Numbered from the stretch's first letter, positions 24,019-41,994 are shown. The stretch: DNA of 42,403 bases from Pseudacidovorax intermedius (GCF_001476815.1 NZ_LDSL01000128.1:1-42403); one strand, 5' to 3'. Translations and numbers: made by a program. The notes: generated by a model not told the origin, from the sequence alone.

Positions 24019-24735
24019 TTATAGGGCAGTTTTCTTCCCTTTGGACAAGTCCACCCCCAACTGTTTGAGTTTTCTGTAGAGATGGGTGCGCTCCAGCCCC
24101 GTCTTCTCGGCCACGCGGGTCATGGAGCCGTTCTCCATGGCCAGGTGGAACTCGAAGTAGGCCTTCTCGAAGGCATCGCGCACCTCGCGCAGCGGGCGGT
24201 CCAGGTCGAAGGTCTGGCGCGCCTGGGGGCCGGTGTCCACGGGGGTGGGGGGCACGGCGGCCAGCACCGGTGCCGTCGCGGGCGCGGCCGGGCCGTTCGC
24301 CGCCGGCGCGGCGGCGGGCACCGAGGCCGGCGCGGCCGCGGCCGCCTGCGCCGCGTCGGGCCGGGCGGTGTCCTCGCGCTGCAGGCACTTCTCGACCTCC
24401 TTGAGCAGCTTCTTCAGCGTGATCGGCTTTTCGAGGAAGGCGGCGGCGCCGATGCGTGTAGCCTCCACGGCGGTGTCGATGGTGGCGTGGCCGCTCATCA
24501 TGATCACCGGCATGCTCAGCAGGCCGGCGGCGGACCATTCCTTGAGCAGTGTCACCCCGTCGGTGTCGGGCATCCAGATGTCGAGCAGCACGAGGTCGGG
24601 CCGCTCGCGCTGGCGCGCGGTGCGCGCGGCGGCGGCGTTCTCGGCCAGCTCGACGTTGTGCCCTTCGTCGTTGAGGATTTCGAAGAGCAGGTCGCGGATG
24701 CCCAGCTCGTCGTCGACCACCAGGATGTTTGCCAT
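24019..24735 (-). CDS. Response regulator with Fis-type DNA-binding tail, NtrX-like but without AAA+ domain
   Basis: 238 aa. The receiver (residues 1-120) has VVDDE, phospho-acceptor Asp52 (LLDIWMPDTDG), MSGHAT and LEKPIT. A 60-residue Ala/Pro-rich linker follows, and a Fis-like helix-turn-helix ends the protein (FEKAYFEFHLAMENGSMTRVAEKTGLERTHLYRKLKQLGV). The receiver and tail look like NtrX, yet the central σ54-interacting ATPase is absent, so it should not activate σ54 promoters directly. It lies 48 bases after the NtrY-like kinase gene and is its likely partner. Confidence 0.92.
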   Translation of the reverse strand: MANILVVDDELGIRDLLFEILNDEGHNVELAENAAAARTARQRERPDLVLLDIWMPDTDGVTLLKEWSAAGLLSMPVIMMSGHATIDTAVEATRIGAAAFLEKPITLKKLLKEVEKCLQREDTARPDAAQAAAAAPASVPAAAPAANGPAAPATAPVLAAVPPTPVDTGPQARQTFDLDRPLREVRDAFEKAYFEFHLAMENGSMTRVAEKTGLERTHLYRKLKQLGVDLSKGKKTAL

Positions 24736-24783
24736 GAATGCGAAGGGAGTTCTCGTGCTTGCTGCGGCTGCGCGCTCAGCCTC

Positions 24784-27090
24784 TCAGGCTGTGGATGGGG
24801 CCGTGCGGCCACCGGGGGGCGGCGAAGCGACCGCAAATGATAGCGACACCTGCGCGCCGACCACGACGCCGTCGGCCACGCGGTTGGCGAGGTCGATGCG
24901 CGCGCCGTGTTCGTCGGCGATCTTCTTCACCACGGCAAGGCCCAGGCCGGTGCCCTTGCTCTTGGTGGTGACGTAGGGCTCGAAGGCGCGCTTGAGGATG
25001 TTCTCGGCGAAGCCGTGGCCGCCGTCGAGCACCGACAGCCGCACGCGCTGGCCCGAATCGCCGAGGCGCGTGCGGATGAGCACCGGCGGCGCCTCGCCCG
25101 CGCCGGACTGGGCCGATTCGGTGGCGTCCTGCGCGTTCTGCAGCAGGTTGTGGATGACCTGGCGCAGTTGCTGCGCATCGCCGCGGATCGGCGGGCAGCG
25201 CGGGTCCAGCTCGGTCTGCACCGGCACGCCGGCATGCTCGGCGGCGTAGAGCTGCAGCACGTCGCCCACCAGCGCATTGAGGTCCAGGGGCTTGAGTTCG
25301 GCAGCGGGCAGGCGCGCATAGTCGCGGAACTCGTTGACCAGCCGCTTCATGGCGTCCACCTGCTCGACGATGGTGCGCACGGACTTCTGCAGCACCGCTT
25401 CCTCTGGCGGCGCGACCTTGCCGGTGAGCTTGAGCTCCAGCCGCTCGGCCGACAGCTGGATGGGGGTGAGCGGGTTCTTGATCTCGTGCGCCAGGCGGCG
25501 CGCCACCTCGCCCCAGGCCTGGCTGCGCTGGGCCGAGACGATTTCGGAGATGTCGTCGAACACCAGCAGCCGCGCCGCGCCCGGCAACTGGGCGCCGCGG
25601 GCCACGATGTTGACGGCGTTGCGCTCGACGCCGTGGCCCACCGCATGCAGCTCGTAGGCATGCTGCCAGTGGTCCAGGCCGTGCTGCTGCGCCTCGGCCT
25701 CCAGGTCGTCGAACTGGCGCTGCACCGCGAGGCCGAATTCCGCCAGGCCCGGCACCTCGGCCAGCGGCCGGCCTTCGTAGGCGGCCAGCGGCGCGCGCAG
25801 CACCCGGGTGGCACCCGGGTTGGCCGACAGGATGGTGCCGGCAGCATCCAGCACCAGCACGCCCGAGGTGAGGTTGTCCAGGATGGTCTGCAGGTTGGCG
25901 CGGGCCGCATCCAGCTGCTGCATGCTCTGCTCGACGGCCATGCGGGCCTCGGCCAGCTGGCGCGTCATCTCGGCGAAGGAGCGGGTCAGGCCGCCCAGCT
26001 CGTCGCGCGCACGCGAGACCTGCGTGGGCCGCAGGTCGCCGGCCGCCACCTGGCGCACGCCCTCGGCCAGCACGAGCAGCGGGCGCGCCAGCTGATTGCC
26101 GAACAGCACCGCCAGCAGCACCGCGCCGAACACGGCCAGGAAGAGGCACAGCGTGAGCGTGCCGATGTACATGCGCCGCAGGCCGTCGCGGGCGAGGGCC
26201 CGCTCCTGGTATTCGCGGTTGGCCTCCTGCACGGCCAGCGCATTGGCCACGATGGCCGGCGGCAGCGGCTGCACGATCTGCAGGAAGCGCGGCTCGTTGA
26301 GCTCGAAGCCGGGCCGCGGCACCAGGGCCCAGGCCTTGACCACGGCCTGCGTGGACGCCGTCACCCCGCCCTCGGCCGTTTCGTCCAGGCCCTCGATGCG
26401 GGCCGTGGCGCGGTCGGCGCGCACCTGCCGCAGCTGCTGCGGGCTGGGGCGCTCGGGATTGAGCTCGAAGCGCAGCGCGCCGGCGCTGGCCACGAGCTGC
26501 CCGGTGGCCGACCAGACCTGCACGCTGTTGGCACCCAGCTGCTCGCGCAGCCGGTCCAGCGCCACCGGCAGCGAGGTGTCGGGCGTGTTGGCCAGCTGGC
26601 TGCCGGCGGTGCGGGCCTTGGCGGCCAGGTCGTCCGAGAGCGAATCGAGGGTGGCGCGGCCGAGGTTCAGGCCGGCGTCGAGCGCGCCCTCGACCTTGAC
26701 GTCGAACCAGCTCTCGATGGAGCGCGCCACGAACTGGTAGGACACCGCATAGACCAGGATGCCCGGCACCACGCCCACCAGCGCGAAGATGGCGGCCAGC
26801 TTGATCAGCAGCCGGCTGCCGAACTTGCCCTGCCGCAGCCGGCGCGTGAGGCGGAACGCGACCCACACCAGCACCAGCATGAGCAGCGAGGCCACGACCA
26901 CGTTGACGGCGAACAGGCGCGGGTAGTTCTGCTCGTACAGCGCGCGGTTGTTGGTGGACTGCGCGAGCAGGAACATCAGCACCAGCCCCAGCGCCGTGAC
27001 GGCCGCCGCGGCCACGCCCACGCCCCAGCGCCGTGCCCGGGAGCGCCGGCGCGGCGCCTCGCCCAGGCCGCCGGGCAGGGTGTCCTTCAC
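24784..27090 (-). CDS. NtrY-like membrane sensor histidine kinase
   Basis: 768 aa. Two N-terminal membrane segments (GVGVAAAAVTALGLVLMFLLAQ and LFAVNVVVASLLMLVLVWVAF) precede a third (LLIKLAAIFALVGVVPGILVYAVSYQFVA), a periplasmic region, and a fourth (IGTLTLCLFLAVFGAVLLAVLF). Then come HAMP (RPLLVLAEGVRQVAAGDL), PAS (LQTILDNLTSGVLVLDAAG), HisKA with RRLAHEIKNPLTPIQLSAERL and HATPase with HNLLQNAQDA and GTGLGLAVVKKIADEHG. I chose GTG 27090, which overlaps the stop of the DUF4390 gene (GTGA). NtrY proteins sense redox or nitrogen status in some bacteria; the signal here is unknown. Confidence 0.93.
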   Translation of the reverse strand: MKDTLPGGLGEAPRRRSRARRWGVGVAAAAVTALGLVLMFLLAQSTNNRALYEQNYPRLFAVNVVVASLLMLVLVWVAFRLTRRLRQGKFGSRLLIKLAAIFALVGVVPGILVYAVSYQFVARSIESWFDVKVEGALDAGLNLGRATLDSLSDDLAAKARTAGSQLANTPDTSLPVALDRLREQLGANSVQVWSATGQLVASAGALRFELNPERPSPQQLRQVRADRATARIEGLDETAEGGVTASTQAVVKAWALVPRPGFELNEPRFLQIVQPLPPAIVANALAVQEANREYQERALARDGLRRMYIGTLTLCLFLAVFGAVLLAVLFGNQLARPLLVLAEGVRQVAAGDLRPTQVSRARDELGGLTRSFAEMTRQLAEARMAVEQSMQQLDAARANLQTILDNLTSGVLVLDAAGTILSANPGATRVLRAPLAAYEGRPLAEVPGLAEFGLAVQRQFDDLEAEAQQHGLDHWQHAYELHAVGHGVERNAVNIVARGAQLPGAARLLVFDDISEIVSAQRSQAWGEVARRLAHEIKNPLTPIQLSAERLELKLTGKVAPPEEAVLQKSVRTIVEQVDAMKRLVNEFRDYARLPAAELKPLDLNALVGDVLQLYAAEHAGVPVQTELDPRCPPIRGDAQQLRQVIHNLLQNAQDATESAQSGAGEAPPVLIRTRLGDSGQRVRLSVLDGGHGFAENILKRAFEPYVTTKSKGTGLGLAVVKKIADEHGARIDLANRVADGVVVGAQVSLSFAVASPPPGGRTAPSTA

Positions 27091-27752
27091 CGTCCGGTCT
27101 CCAGCGGCAGGCGGGCGGCGCGCTCGACCGAGACGTTCCATTCCGACTGGCCCACCAGGCCGATCTGGAAGGGCCGCGGCAGCTGCGAGGTGTCGAGGCG
27201 GAAGCGGAACACCACCGGATGCAGGCCGCCTTCGGCCACGTCGCCGGCATCGGCCAGGCGCATGCGGCCGATGCGGCGCACGGCGTCCAGCGCTTCGTCG
27301 AGCGTGTCGAAATGCTGGCTGAGCGTGACGTTGGAGGTGAGCGGCGTGATGGGGGTGGGCGAGACGTTGAGGCGCCAGCGCCGCATCAGCGGCTGGTAGG
27401 CCAGGCGCATGTAGCGGCTGGCCTGGCCGACGCGCTGGTCGGTCCAGTACCAGCGCTCGCGGAACAGCTCGGCCTCGGCCACGAAATGCAGCGCGATGCC
27501 CTTGTCGAGCACGTCCGCCACGGCGGCCGGCAGCTCGAAGCGCACCGTGGTGCTGAGGTAGATGGCGTCGTCGCTGGACTCCAGCCGCATCTGCACGATC
27601 TCGGCGCGGGCCTGCTGCGCCAGCGCCGCCGCCGGCAGGGCAGCGACGAGGCCGGCGCCCAGCATCCCTGCCAGAAGCCGCCGCCGCGCCGGCTCAGGCC
27701 GGGCGCTTTTGCAGCAGCGCGTAGAAGAATCCGTCGTGCTCACCGAGCGCAT
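27087..27752 (-). CDS. DUF4390 family exported protein
   Basis: About 193-222 aa depending on start. A signal sequence is visible (RRRLLAGMLGAGLVAALPAAALAQ), after which the DUF4390 body runs: EIVQMRLESSDDAIYLSTTVRFELPAAVADVLDKGIALHFVAEAELFRERWYWTDQRV and YQPLMRRWRLNVSP. Function is unknown; the gene regularly sits between rsmB and the NtrY-like kinase, which hints at a link to that sensor. I chose ATG 27752, inside the end of rsmB, because it supplies the Arg-rich n-region. GTG 27743 or ATG 27665 are alternatives, the last leaving no positive charge. Confidence 0.85.
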   Translation of the reverse strand: MRSVSTTDSSTRCCKSARPEPARRRLLAGMLGAGLVAALPAAALAQQARAEIVQMRLESSDDAIYLSTTVRFELPAAVADVLDKGIALHFVAEAELFRERWYWTDQRVGQASRYMRLAYQPLMRRWRLNVSPTPITPLTSNVTLSQHFDTLDEALDAVRRIGRMRLADAGDVAEGGLHPVVFRFRLDTSQLPRPFQIGLVGQSEWNVSVERAARLPLETGR

Positions 27753-29052
27753 TGTCCGGGACGCCGCGCCGCCCCGCACCGCCCTGGGGCAGCAAATGCC
27801 CGGGCGAGGGCAACAGGCGGGCGTCGGTGTTGTGCGCAAGAAACGCGTCGATCTGGCGCGAGCCCTCCTCGCGGAAGACCGAGCAGGTGCAGTACAGCAG
27901 CCGGCCCTCCGGTCGCACGAGCGGCCACAGGGCGGCCAGCAGCATGGCCTGCTGCAGGGCGAGCTGCTCGACGTCGCTCTCGCGGCGCAGCCAGCGCACG
28001 TCAGGATGGCGGCGCACGATGCCCGAAGCGGTGCACGGGGCGTCGAGCAGGATGCCGTCGTAGGGCTGGCCGTCCCACCACGACTCGGGACGGGCGGCGT
28101 CGGCCACGCGCACGTCGGCGGCCAGGCCCAGGCGGGCGAGGTTCTCGTCGATGCGGCGGGCGCGCTGCGGGTCGATTTCCAGCGCGGTCACGTCCAGCGG
28201 CACGGGGCCGGCGCGCTCCAGCAGATGGGCCGTCTTGCCGCCGGGCGCGGCGCAGGCGTCCAGCACGCGCAGACGGGCGCCGGCGGGCGCCAGGCCCTCC
28301 AGCAGCAACGGCGCCGCCAGCTGGGCGGCGGCATCCTGCACCGAGAACTCGCCGGCCTCGAAGCCGGGCAACTGCTGCACCGGCCGGGCGGCGCCCAGCT
28401 CCACGCCCTGCTCGGCCACCCGGCGCGCGGGCAGCTGGAGCGCCGCCAGGGCGGGCAGGTATCGCTCGACCGAGGTCGTGCGCGCATTGATGCGCAACGT
28501 GAGCGGCGCCGGCCCGTTGTCGGCCGTGAGCACCTGCTGCCAGGCCTGTGGATGGTCGCGACGCAGCCGCTCGATCCACCAGCGGGGGTGGTTCCACTGG
28601 GCCACCGGCTCGCGCTCGGTGGCGGCGACCAGTTCCTCGCGCTCGCGCAGGAAGCGCCGCAGGCAGGCGTTGATGAAGCTGGCCTGGGCGCGGGTGTGCG
28701 GCTGGCGCTTGGCCGCTTCCACCGTCTGGTCGACCAGGGTGAAGGGTTCGTAGGGCGAGCGCTCCGGCGCCCAGCCCAGGGCCAGGGCGGTGCACAGCAG
28801 CGCGTCGGCCGCGGGCGGCGGCGTGCGCTTGGCGAGGTGGCGGCGCAGCGCCTCGCCACGGCCCAGCCAGCGCATGGTCTGGAAGGCGATGGCCTGCACG
28901 CCGGGGCGCAGTGCCGGCTCGACGGCGTCGAGCGCCGCCGTGCCCGAAGCGCCGCCGCGCACGGCCGCGAGCACGCCGGCCACCAACTGAAGCTGGCGCC
29001 ACAGCGGCGGCCCCTGGGGGGCGGGGGAGGAAGGGGAATCTCCGATGGACAT
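27694..29052 (-). CDS. rsmB: 16S rRNA m5C967 methyltransferase RsmB
   Basis: 452 aa. An N-terminal NusB-like RNA-binding domain (about 1-140: GVLAAVRGGASGTAALDAVEP, ASFINACLRRFLRE) is followed by the SAM-dependent domain: SVQDAAAQLAAPLL, VLDACAAPGGKTAHLLE (SAM binding), ILLDAPCTASGIVRRHPDVRW and LLYCTCSVFREEG, the last two supplying the paired catalytic Cys. C-terminal GEHDGFFYALLQK is typical. ATG 29052 starts just before the NusB part; an upstream in-frame GTG/ATG at 29103 is less likely. First gene of the rsmB-DUF4390-NtrY-like-RR run. Confidence 0.95.
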   Translation of the reverse strand: MSIGDSPSSPAPQGPPLWRQLQLVAGVLAAVRGGASGTAALDAVEPALRPGVQAIAFQTMRWLGRGEALRRHLAKRTPPPAADALLCTALALGWAPERSPYEPFTLVDQTVEAAKRQPHTRAQASFINACLRRFLREREELVAATEREPVAQWNHPRWWIERLRRDHPQAWQQVLTADNGPAPLTLRINARTTSVERYLPALAALQLPARRVAEQGVELGAARPVQQLPGFEAGEFSVQDAAAQLAAPLLLEGLAPAGARLRVLDACAAPGGKTAHLLERAGPVPLDVTALEIDPQRARRIDENLARLGLAADVRVADAARPESWWDGQPYDGILLDAPCTASGIVRRHPDVRWLRRESDVEQLALQQAMLLAALWPLVRPEGRLLYCTCSVFREEGSRQIDAFLAHNTDARLLPSPGHLLPQGGAGRRGVPDNALGEHDGFFYALLQKRPA

Positions 29053-29118
29053 CGGTTTGAGGCAGGAAGAGCGCGATGGTAATGGGTGGTGGCCCCGGGC
29101 CATGCCGGGCCGCCGGAC

Positions 29119-29673
29119 TCAGACCAGCGGCGCCCCGACCCGGAAACGTGCGAGCCAGGCCACGATCACGGCCGGGAACTGCGTCACCGCGGCGTTGTAC
29201 TGGGCGACGGCGGCATTGAACTGCGGCAGCGCCACCTCGATCGCCGAAGCAGGGAGCGGCCAGGCCGTGCCGGCGAGCAGGTCGCCGGGCCGCAGCGCCG
29301 GCATGTCCTGGCCGGGTTGCTGCGAATGGCGATGCCAGGCAGCCACCCAGGCGCGCACGGCGGCGCCCACGGTGGCCATGGTGGGCGCATGCAGCGGCCG
29401 CACGCGCGCGGCGCCGAGCGAGGCCGCCAGCTGGCCGCAGGCGCCACGCAGGGCGGTGTCCAGCCCGCGCCGGACTTCGTCGGCCGGTGGCGGCGTGTCG
29501 GCCAGCATGGCCTGCACATGCTGCACCTGGGCCATCAGTGCGGCGTCGAGCTGGCCGTAGGCCTGCGTCGCTGCCGCCCGCAAGCGCACCAGGCGGTTGT
29601 GGGCACCCACGTACCAGAACACGCCGATGGCGATCAGGCCCCAACTGGTGAGCGAACCGATCCAGCCGTTCAT
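29119..29673 (-). CDS. LemA-like membrane-anchored protein
   Basis: 184 aa. A single N-terminal membrane helix (GSLTSWGLIAIGVFWYVG) is followed by helical segments. The pattern YVGAHNRLVRLRAAATQAYGQLDAALMAQ near the start and LPQFNAAVAQYNAAVTQFPAVIVAWLARF near the end follow LemA (YN..V.LR…Q.D..L and FN..V..YN.....FP). The middle is more divergent and the protein shorter on conserved residues than standard LemA, so this is a family-level call. Start ATG 29673. LemA function is not settled. Confidence 0.7.
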   Translation of the reverse strand: MNGWIGSLTSWGLIAIGVFWYVGAHNRLVRLRAAATQAYGQLDAALMAQVQHVQAMLADTPPPADEVRRGLDTALRGACGQLAASLGAARVRPLHAPTMATVGAAVRAWVAAWHRHSQQPGQDMPALRPGDLLAGTAWPLPASAIEVALPQFNAAVAQYNAAVTQFPAVIVAWLARFRVGAPLV

Positions 29674-29711
29674 GCGCGCACGCCGCCCGGCCGGGGCGGG
29701 CAGGAAAAAGA

Positions 29712-29751
29712 CAAAGAAAAACGCCCTCGCGCCACGGAGGCGGGAGGGCGT
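29712..29751 (-). terminator. Intrinsic terminator after rpoC
   Basis: Minus-strand hairpin with perfect 8-bp arms (29744-29751 and 29721-29728) and a 15-base loop that can pair further, then TTTTTC and more T. It lies about 105 bases after the rpoC stop and would end the long rplK-to-rpoC transcript. Confidence 0.88.
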
Positions 29752-29855
29752 CGGAGCGCGGTCATGGAATGGCGCGGTCGTCGTCAGGGCCGGAACCGGG
29801 CCACGGGGCTCGCAGGTCATGCGAGGCCCCGCGGGCCGTGTGCCGTGCGGCCCGC

Positions 29856-34091
<4,236 letters not shown>

Positions 34092-34110
34092 GTGACTCTT
34101 TCCCTTTCAA

Positions 34111-38235
<4,125 letters not shown>

Positions 38236-38440
38236 GAGAGCTCCGGGGCTTGAGATCATCAGCGACTAGGGTCAGCAACGCGCGGGCGTTCCTGCTTGGC
38301 GGCTGGCCACTACCAGCCGATGGCGGACGGCGATGCATTGCACATCGCCCGAACCAAGAGTCCTTCTGCAGTCGGGGTCAGAAGACACTCGAAAGCCAGC
38401 GGCAGGCGTCGGCTTTCGGGTGCGCTCTGAAAGCGGCAAA

Positions 38441-38471
38441 GGCTGGAAGGCCCGCAAGGGCACTTCCAGCC
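38441..38471 (-). promoter_or_regulatory. Hairpin between rplL and rpoB, probable attenuator
   Basis: Inverted repeat with 9-bp arms GGCTGGAAG/CTTCCAGCC (38441-38449, 38463-38471) and inner GC pairing, a few bases after the rplL stop. The following minus-strand bases are TTTGCC, a weak U tract, so partial termination is plausible. An attenuator or processing site at this spot is known in other bacteria. Confidence 0.65.
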
Positions 38472-38487
38472 TCCAGGAGAAGCCGAA

Positions 38488-38862
38488 TTACTTCAGTTCC
38501 ACCTTGGCGCCGGCGTCTTCCAGCTTCTTCTTGGCGGCTTCGGCGTCAGCCTTGGCCAGGCCTTCCTTGACGGCCTTCGGAGCGGCTTCCACCAGGTCCT
38601 TGGCTTCCTTCAGGCCCAGGCCGGTGATTTCGCGCACGGCCTTGATGACGGACACCTTGTTGGCGCCGGCATCGGTCAGGACGACGTTGAACTCGGTCTT
38701 CTCTTCGGCGGCCGGAGCGGCAGCGGCGCCGCCGGCAGCGGGAGCAGCCATTGCAGCGGCGCTCACGCCGAACTTCTCTTCGATGGCCTTGACCAGGTCG
38801 TTGAGCTCGAGGACCGTCATGCTGTCCAGAGCGGTCAGGAATGCGTCTTTATCGAATGCCAT
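38488..38862 (-). CDS. rplL: Ribosomal protein bL12 (L7/L12)
   Basis: 124 aa. N-terminal dimerisation part ([36 protein letters not shown]), an Ala-rich hinge and the C-terminal factor-binding domain ([49 protein letters not shown]). Stalk protein that recruits translation factors. Cotranscribed with rplJ, 47 bases apart. Confidence 0.99.
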   Translation of the reverse strand: MAFDKDAFLTALDSMTVLELNDLVKAIEEKFGVSAAAMAAPAAGGAAAAPAAEEKTEFNVVLTDAGANKVSVIKAVREITGLGLKEAKDLVEAAPKAVKEGLAKADAEAAKKKLEDAGAKVELK

Positions 38863-38909
38863 GTTGATTTCCTAAAACAGATTGGGTTGATTGCCGCGCG
38901 ATCAATGGA

Positions 38910-39437
38910 TCAGGCCGCGGCGGCCTCGGCTGCAGGTTCTTCTGCAGCGCCTTCGCCACGCTTGGCCGCCAGGGCACCCAGCACCACGGCGGTGCGGGAG
39001 ATCGGCGACATCAGCAAGCCGCACAGCTGGGCCAGCAGCACTTCCTTGGTAGGAATGTTGGCCAGCTGCTTCACGCCTTCCACGTCCAGGGCCTTGCCCG
39101 CGAAAGCGCCACCGCGAATCACCAACTTGTCGTTGGTCTTCGCGAAGTCGGCCACCACCTTGGCGGCAGCGACGGCGTCTTCGGAGAAGCCATAGATCAG
39201 CGGACCGGTCATCTGGTCGCCGACGACTTCGAATGCGCTGCCAGCCACGGCACGGCGGGCCAGGGTGTTCTTCAGAACACTCAGGCTCACACCCTTTTCG
39301 CGGGCGGCGTTGCGCAGACGGGTCATGTCGGCCACCGTGATGCCACGGTATTCCGCCAGGACGAGCGTTTGAGCTTTAGCTGCGAGGCCGGTCACTTCTT
39401 CAATGACCGCTTGTTTCTCACTGCGATTCAGACTCAA
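38910..39437 (-). CDS. rplJ: Ribosomal protein uL10
   Basis: 175 aa. [63 protein letters not shown] is typical of the rRNA-binding half; the C-terminal helix binds L12 dimers. Anchors the stalk. Its leader carries the candidate autoregulatory hairpin. Confidence 0.99.
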   Translation of the reverse strand: MSLNRSEKQAVIEEVTGLAAKAQTLVLAEYRGITVADMTRLRNAAREKGVSLSVLKNTLARRAVAGSAFEVVGDQMTGPLIYGFSEDAVAAAKVVADFAKTNDKLVIRGGAFAGKALDVEGVKQLANIPTKEVLLAQLCGLLMSPISRTAVVLGALAAKRGEGAAEEPAAEAAAA

Positions 39438-39695
39438 GGTCTACTCCTTTTCAATGTCGCCCGGTTGCCCGGGCGACGCCTTCATGCAGCGACCAACTGT
39501 TTCGGAACCGGAATTCCTTGCAGTGGGATCGCCATCTGCGCTGGCCGACCTGAGGTCGATTAAGGCGTCGAGGTTCTCACCCCGGCCGCCGCCAGCGGTC
39601 TTGGATGGCCCGCAGCCCCTTCCGCGAGGAAGGAAGCTGCGGCCCACCACATCCGCCGGACCGCCCGAAGGCGACCCGGCAAATCACGTTCAGGC
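39438..39695 (-). promoter_or_regulatory. rplJ leader region with L10-leader-like hairpin
   Basis: 258 bases without a gene between rplA and rplJ. A strong hairpin at about 39607-39644 pairs GGGCCGCAGC with GCTGCGGGCC, with an inner CTTCC/GGAAG stem and TCGC loop, in the position of the conserved L10 leader on which the L10-L12 complex acts to repress its own translation. Identity by position and shape; no database search was possible. Confidence 0.7.
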
Positions 39696-40394
39696 TCAGG
39701 CCTGGGCGATGGACTGCGTGTCCACGCGCACGCCCACACCCATGGTGGACGACACGGCGACCTTGCGCAGGTACACGCCCTTGCTGGTGGCCGGCTTGGC
39801 CTTGTTCAGCGCGTCGATCAGCGCCACCAGGTTGCCCTGGAGCTTGTCGCTGTCGAAGGAGCGGCGGCCGATGGTGCCGTGGATGATGCCGGCCTTGTCG
39901 ACACGGAACTGCACCTGGCCAGCCTTGGCGTTCTTCACGGCCGTGGCGACGTCGGGCGTCACGGTGCCGACCTTGGGGTTCGGCATCAGGCCGCGCGGGC
40001 CCAGGATCTGGCCCAGCGTACCGACCACGCGCATCGCGTCGGGGGCGGCGATCACCACGTCGAAGGGCATGTCGCCCGCCTTGACCTGGGCAGCCAGGTC
40101 GTCCATGCCGACGATGTCGGCACCGGCGGCCTTGGCCTCTTCGGCCTTGGCGCCCTGGGCGAACACGGCCACGCGCTTGGTCTTGCCGGTACCGTTGGGC
40201 ATCACGACGGCGCCACGCACCACCTGGTCCGACTTCTTGGCGTCGATGCCGAGTTGCACGGCCACGTCGATGGACTCATCGAACTTGGCGGTGGCGTGCT
40301 CCTTCACCAGCGTCAGCGCATCGGCGAGCGCGTACAGCTTGGTGGTTTCGATCTTGCCCTGCTGGGCCTTTGCCTTCTTGGTCAGCTTGGCCAT
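39696..40394 (-). CDS. rplA: Ribosomal protein uL1
   Basis: 232 aa from ATG 40394 ([16 protein letters not shown]). Conserved [41 protein letters not shown] and [18 protein letters not shown] are present. One base separates its start from the rplK stop. L1 binds 23S rRNA and can repress the L11 operon. Confidence 0.99.
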   Translation of the reverse strand: MAKLTKKAKAQQGKIETTKLYALADALTLVKEHATAKFDESIDVAVQLGIDAKKSDQVVRGAVVMPNGTGKTKRVAVFAQGAKAEEAKAAGADIVGMDDLAAQVKAGDMPFDVVIAAPDAMRVVGTLGQILGPRGLMPNPKVGTVTPDVATAVKNAKAGQVQFRVDKAGIIHGTIGRRSFDSDKLQGNLVALIDALNKAKPATSKGVYLRKVAVSSTMGVGVRVDTQSIAQA

Positions 40395-40395
40395 C

Positions 40396-40827
40396 TCACA
40401 CGCCCTCCACGTTGACACCCATCGAACGGGCGGAGCCGGCGATGGTGCGAACCGCTGCGTCCAGATCGGCAGCGGTCAGGTCCTTCATCTTGGCCTTGGC
40501 GATGTCCTCGAGCTGGGCGCGCGTGATCTTGCCGACCTTGTCGGTGTGCGGCTTGGCCGAGCCCTTGTCCAGCTTGATCGCCTTCTTGATCAGCGTGGTC
40601 GCCGGCGGCGTCTTGATGATGAAGGTGAAGCTCTTGTCCGCGAAGGCGGTGATCACCACCGGCAGCGGCAGACCGGGCTCGACGCCCTGGGTCTGGGCGT
40701 TGAACGCCTTGCAGAACTCCATGATGTTCAGGCCGCGCTGACCCAGCGCGGGACCGATCGGCGGCGAGGGGTTGGCCTTGCCTGCCGGCACTTGCAGCTT
40801 GATGAAGCCGACGATTTTCTTCGCCAT
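40396..40827 (-). CDS. rplK: Ribosomal protein uL11
   Basis: 143 aa. N-terminal [42 protein letters not shown] and C-terminal [43 protein letters not shown] are typical. Sits in the GTPase-associated centre. The 146-base gap to nusG holds no gene I can recognise and may carry leader structure. Confidence 0.99.
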   Translation of the reverse strand: MAKKIVGFIKLQVPAGKANPSPPIGPALGQRGLNIMEFCKAFNAQTQGVEPGLPLPVVITAFADKSFTFIIKTPPATTLIKKAIKLDKGSAKPHTDKVGKITRAQLEDIAKAKMKDLTAADLDAAVRTIAGSARSMGVNVEGV

Positions 40828-40973
40828 GCTTGACTCCTTGCGGGTGTTAGCGCCACGGACGTGTCCGCGGCTCCCCGGGGTTGCGACTCAGGAAATGAAG
40901 CGGACCGCCGAGTCGTGGGGGCGGACCACCGGAAGCCGCAGCTGGCATCGCCAGCCGCGTTCTTGTCTTTGTC

Positions 40974-41558
40974 TCAGGTCTTCTCGACCTCGGCGAAGCC
41001 CAGCTCCACCGGCGTCGCACGTCCGAAGATCATCACGGACACGCGCAGCTTGCTCTTCTCGTAGTTGACTTCCTCGACGGTGCCGTTGAAGTCGGTGAAC
41101 GGGCCTTCCTTGACCCGCACCAGCTCGCCGGCGAGGAACTCGACCTTGTGGCGGGGCTTCTCGGTGCCCTGCTGCATCTGGTTGACGATCTCGTCGACCT
41201 CGCGCTGCGAGATGGGCGCCGGGCGGTTCTTGGCACCGCCCACGAAGCCGGTCACCTTGCTGGTGTGCTTCACCAGATGCCAGGTGTCGTCGTCCATCAC
41301 CATCTCGACCAGCACGTAGCCGGGGAACAGGCGGCGCTCCAGCGTGCGCTTCTGGCCGTTCTTGACGTCCACCACCTCTTCGCTCGGCACCAGGATGCGG
41401 CCGAACTTGGACTGCATGCCGGCGCGGTTGATGCGCTCGGTGATGTTGCGTTCCACGGCCTTCTCCATGCCCGAGTAGGCATGGACCACGTACCAGCGCA
41501 GGTCCGGATTGGAGGGCGGCGCCAGGGCGGGAGACTCGTTGTCGACGTTGTCGTTCAT
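40974..41558 (-). CDS. nusG: Transcription factor NusG
   Basis: 194 aa from ATG 41558 (MNDNVDNES), which overlaps the secE stop as TAATG. The NGN domain ([19 protein letters not shown]…PGYVLVEM…VTGFVGG) and the KOW domain ([45 protein letters not shown]) are complete. Elongation and termination factor binding RNA polymerase. Confidence 0.99.
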   Translation of the reverse strand: MNDNVDNESPALAPPSNPDLRWYVVHAYSGMEKAVERNITERINRAGMQSKFGRILVPSEEVVDVKNGQKRTLERRLFPGYVLVEMVMDDDTWHLVKHTSKVTGFVGGAKNRPAPISQREVDEIVNQMQQGTEKPRHKVEFLAGELVRVKEGPFTDFNGTVEEVNYEKSKLRVSVMIFGRATPVELGFAEVEKT

Positions 41559-41941
41559 TACTTTTTCCAGCCCAGCAGCAGGTCGTAGAAGAACCACTCG
41601 AGGGTCTTGTCCGTCACCCAGAGGAACAGGGCCATGATGACCGCGAAGGCGAACACGTAGGCGGTCATCTGGATGGCCTCCTTGCGCGTCGGCCAGACCA
41701 CCTTGCGCACTTCGCGCCAAGCGTCGCGCCCGAAACCGTACAGACGCTTGCCAGAGTCGGAAGTGGCGAACACGGCCACGGCCGCGGCCAGGCCGACGAT
41801 CAGCGCGCCCCACTGGGCCCAGGCGCCCTGGCGGCCGAGCATGTAGAACGCCACGAGCGCACCCACCAGCAGCACCACGGCCGCCGCAAGCTTGGCCTTG
41901 TCGGCGCCCGTCTGGACGGTTTCGATTTGAGTTGTGGCCAT
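41558..41941 (-). CDS. secE: Preprotein translocase subunit SecE
   Basis: 127 aa with three predicted membrane helices ([39 protein letters not shown] and [21 protein letters not shown]), the longer three-helix form. The conserved amphipathic segment [22 protein letters not shown] precedes the last helix. Part of the SecYEG channel; translationally coupled to nusG. Confidence 0.97.
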   Translation of the reverse strand: MATTQIETVQTGADKAKLAAAVVLLVGALVAFYMLGRQGAWAQWGALIVGLAAAVAVFATSDSGKRLYGFGRDAWREVRKVVWPTRKEAIQMTAYVFAFAVIMALFLWVTDKTLEWFFYDLLLGWKK

Positions 41942-41994
41942 TCGGCAAATTCCTGGCCTCGCGGCCGCTAGGGACGTCTCATCGCAAGACGCCG

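Noticed and set aside
24907-27399. An 830-codon plus-strand open frame opposite the NtrY-like kinase
   Set aside because: Composition is typical of an antisense frame in GC-rich DNA and the minus strand has a complete kinase.
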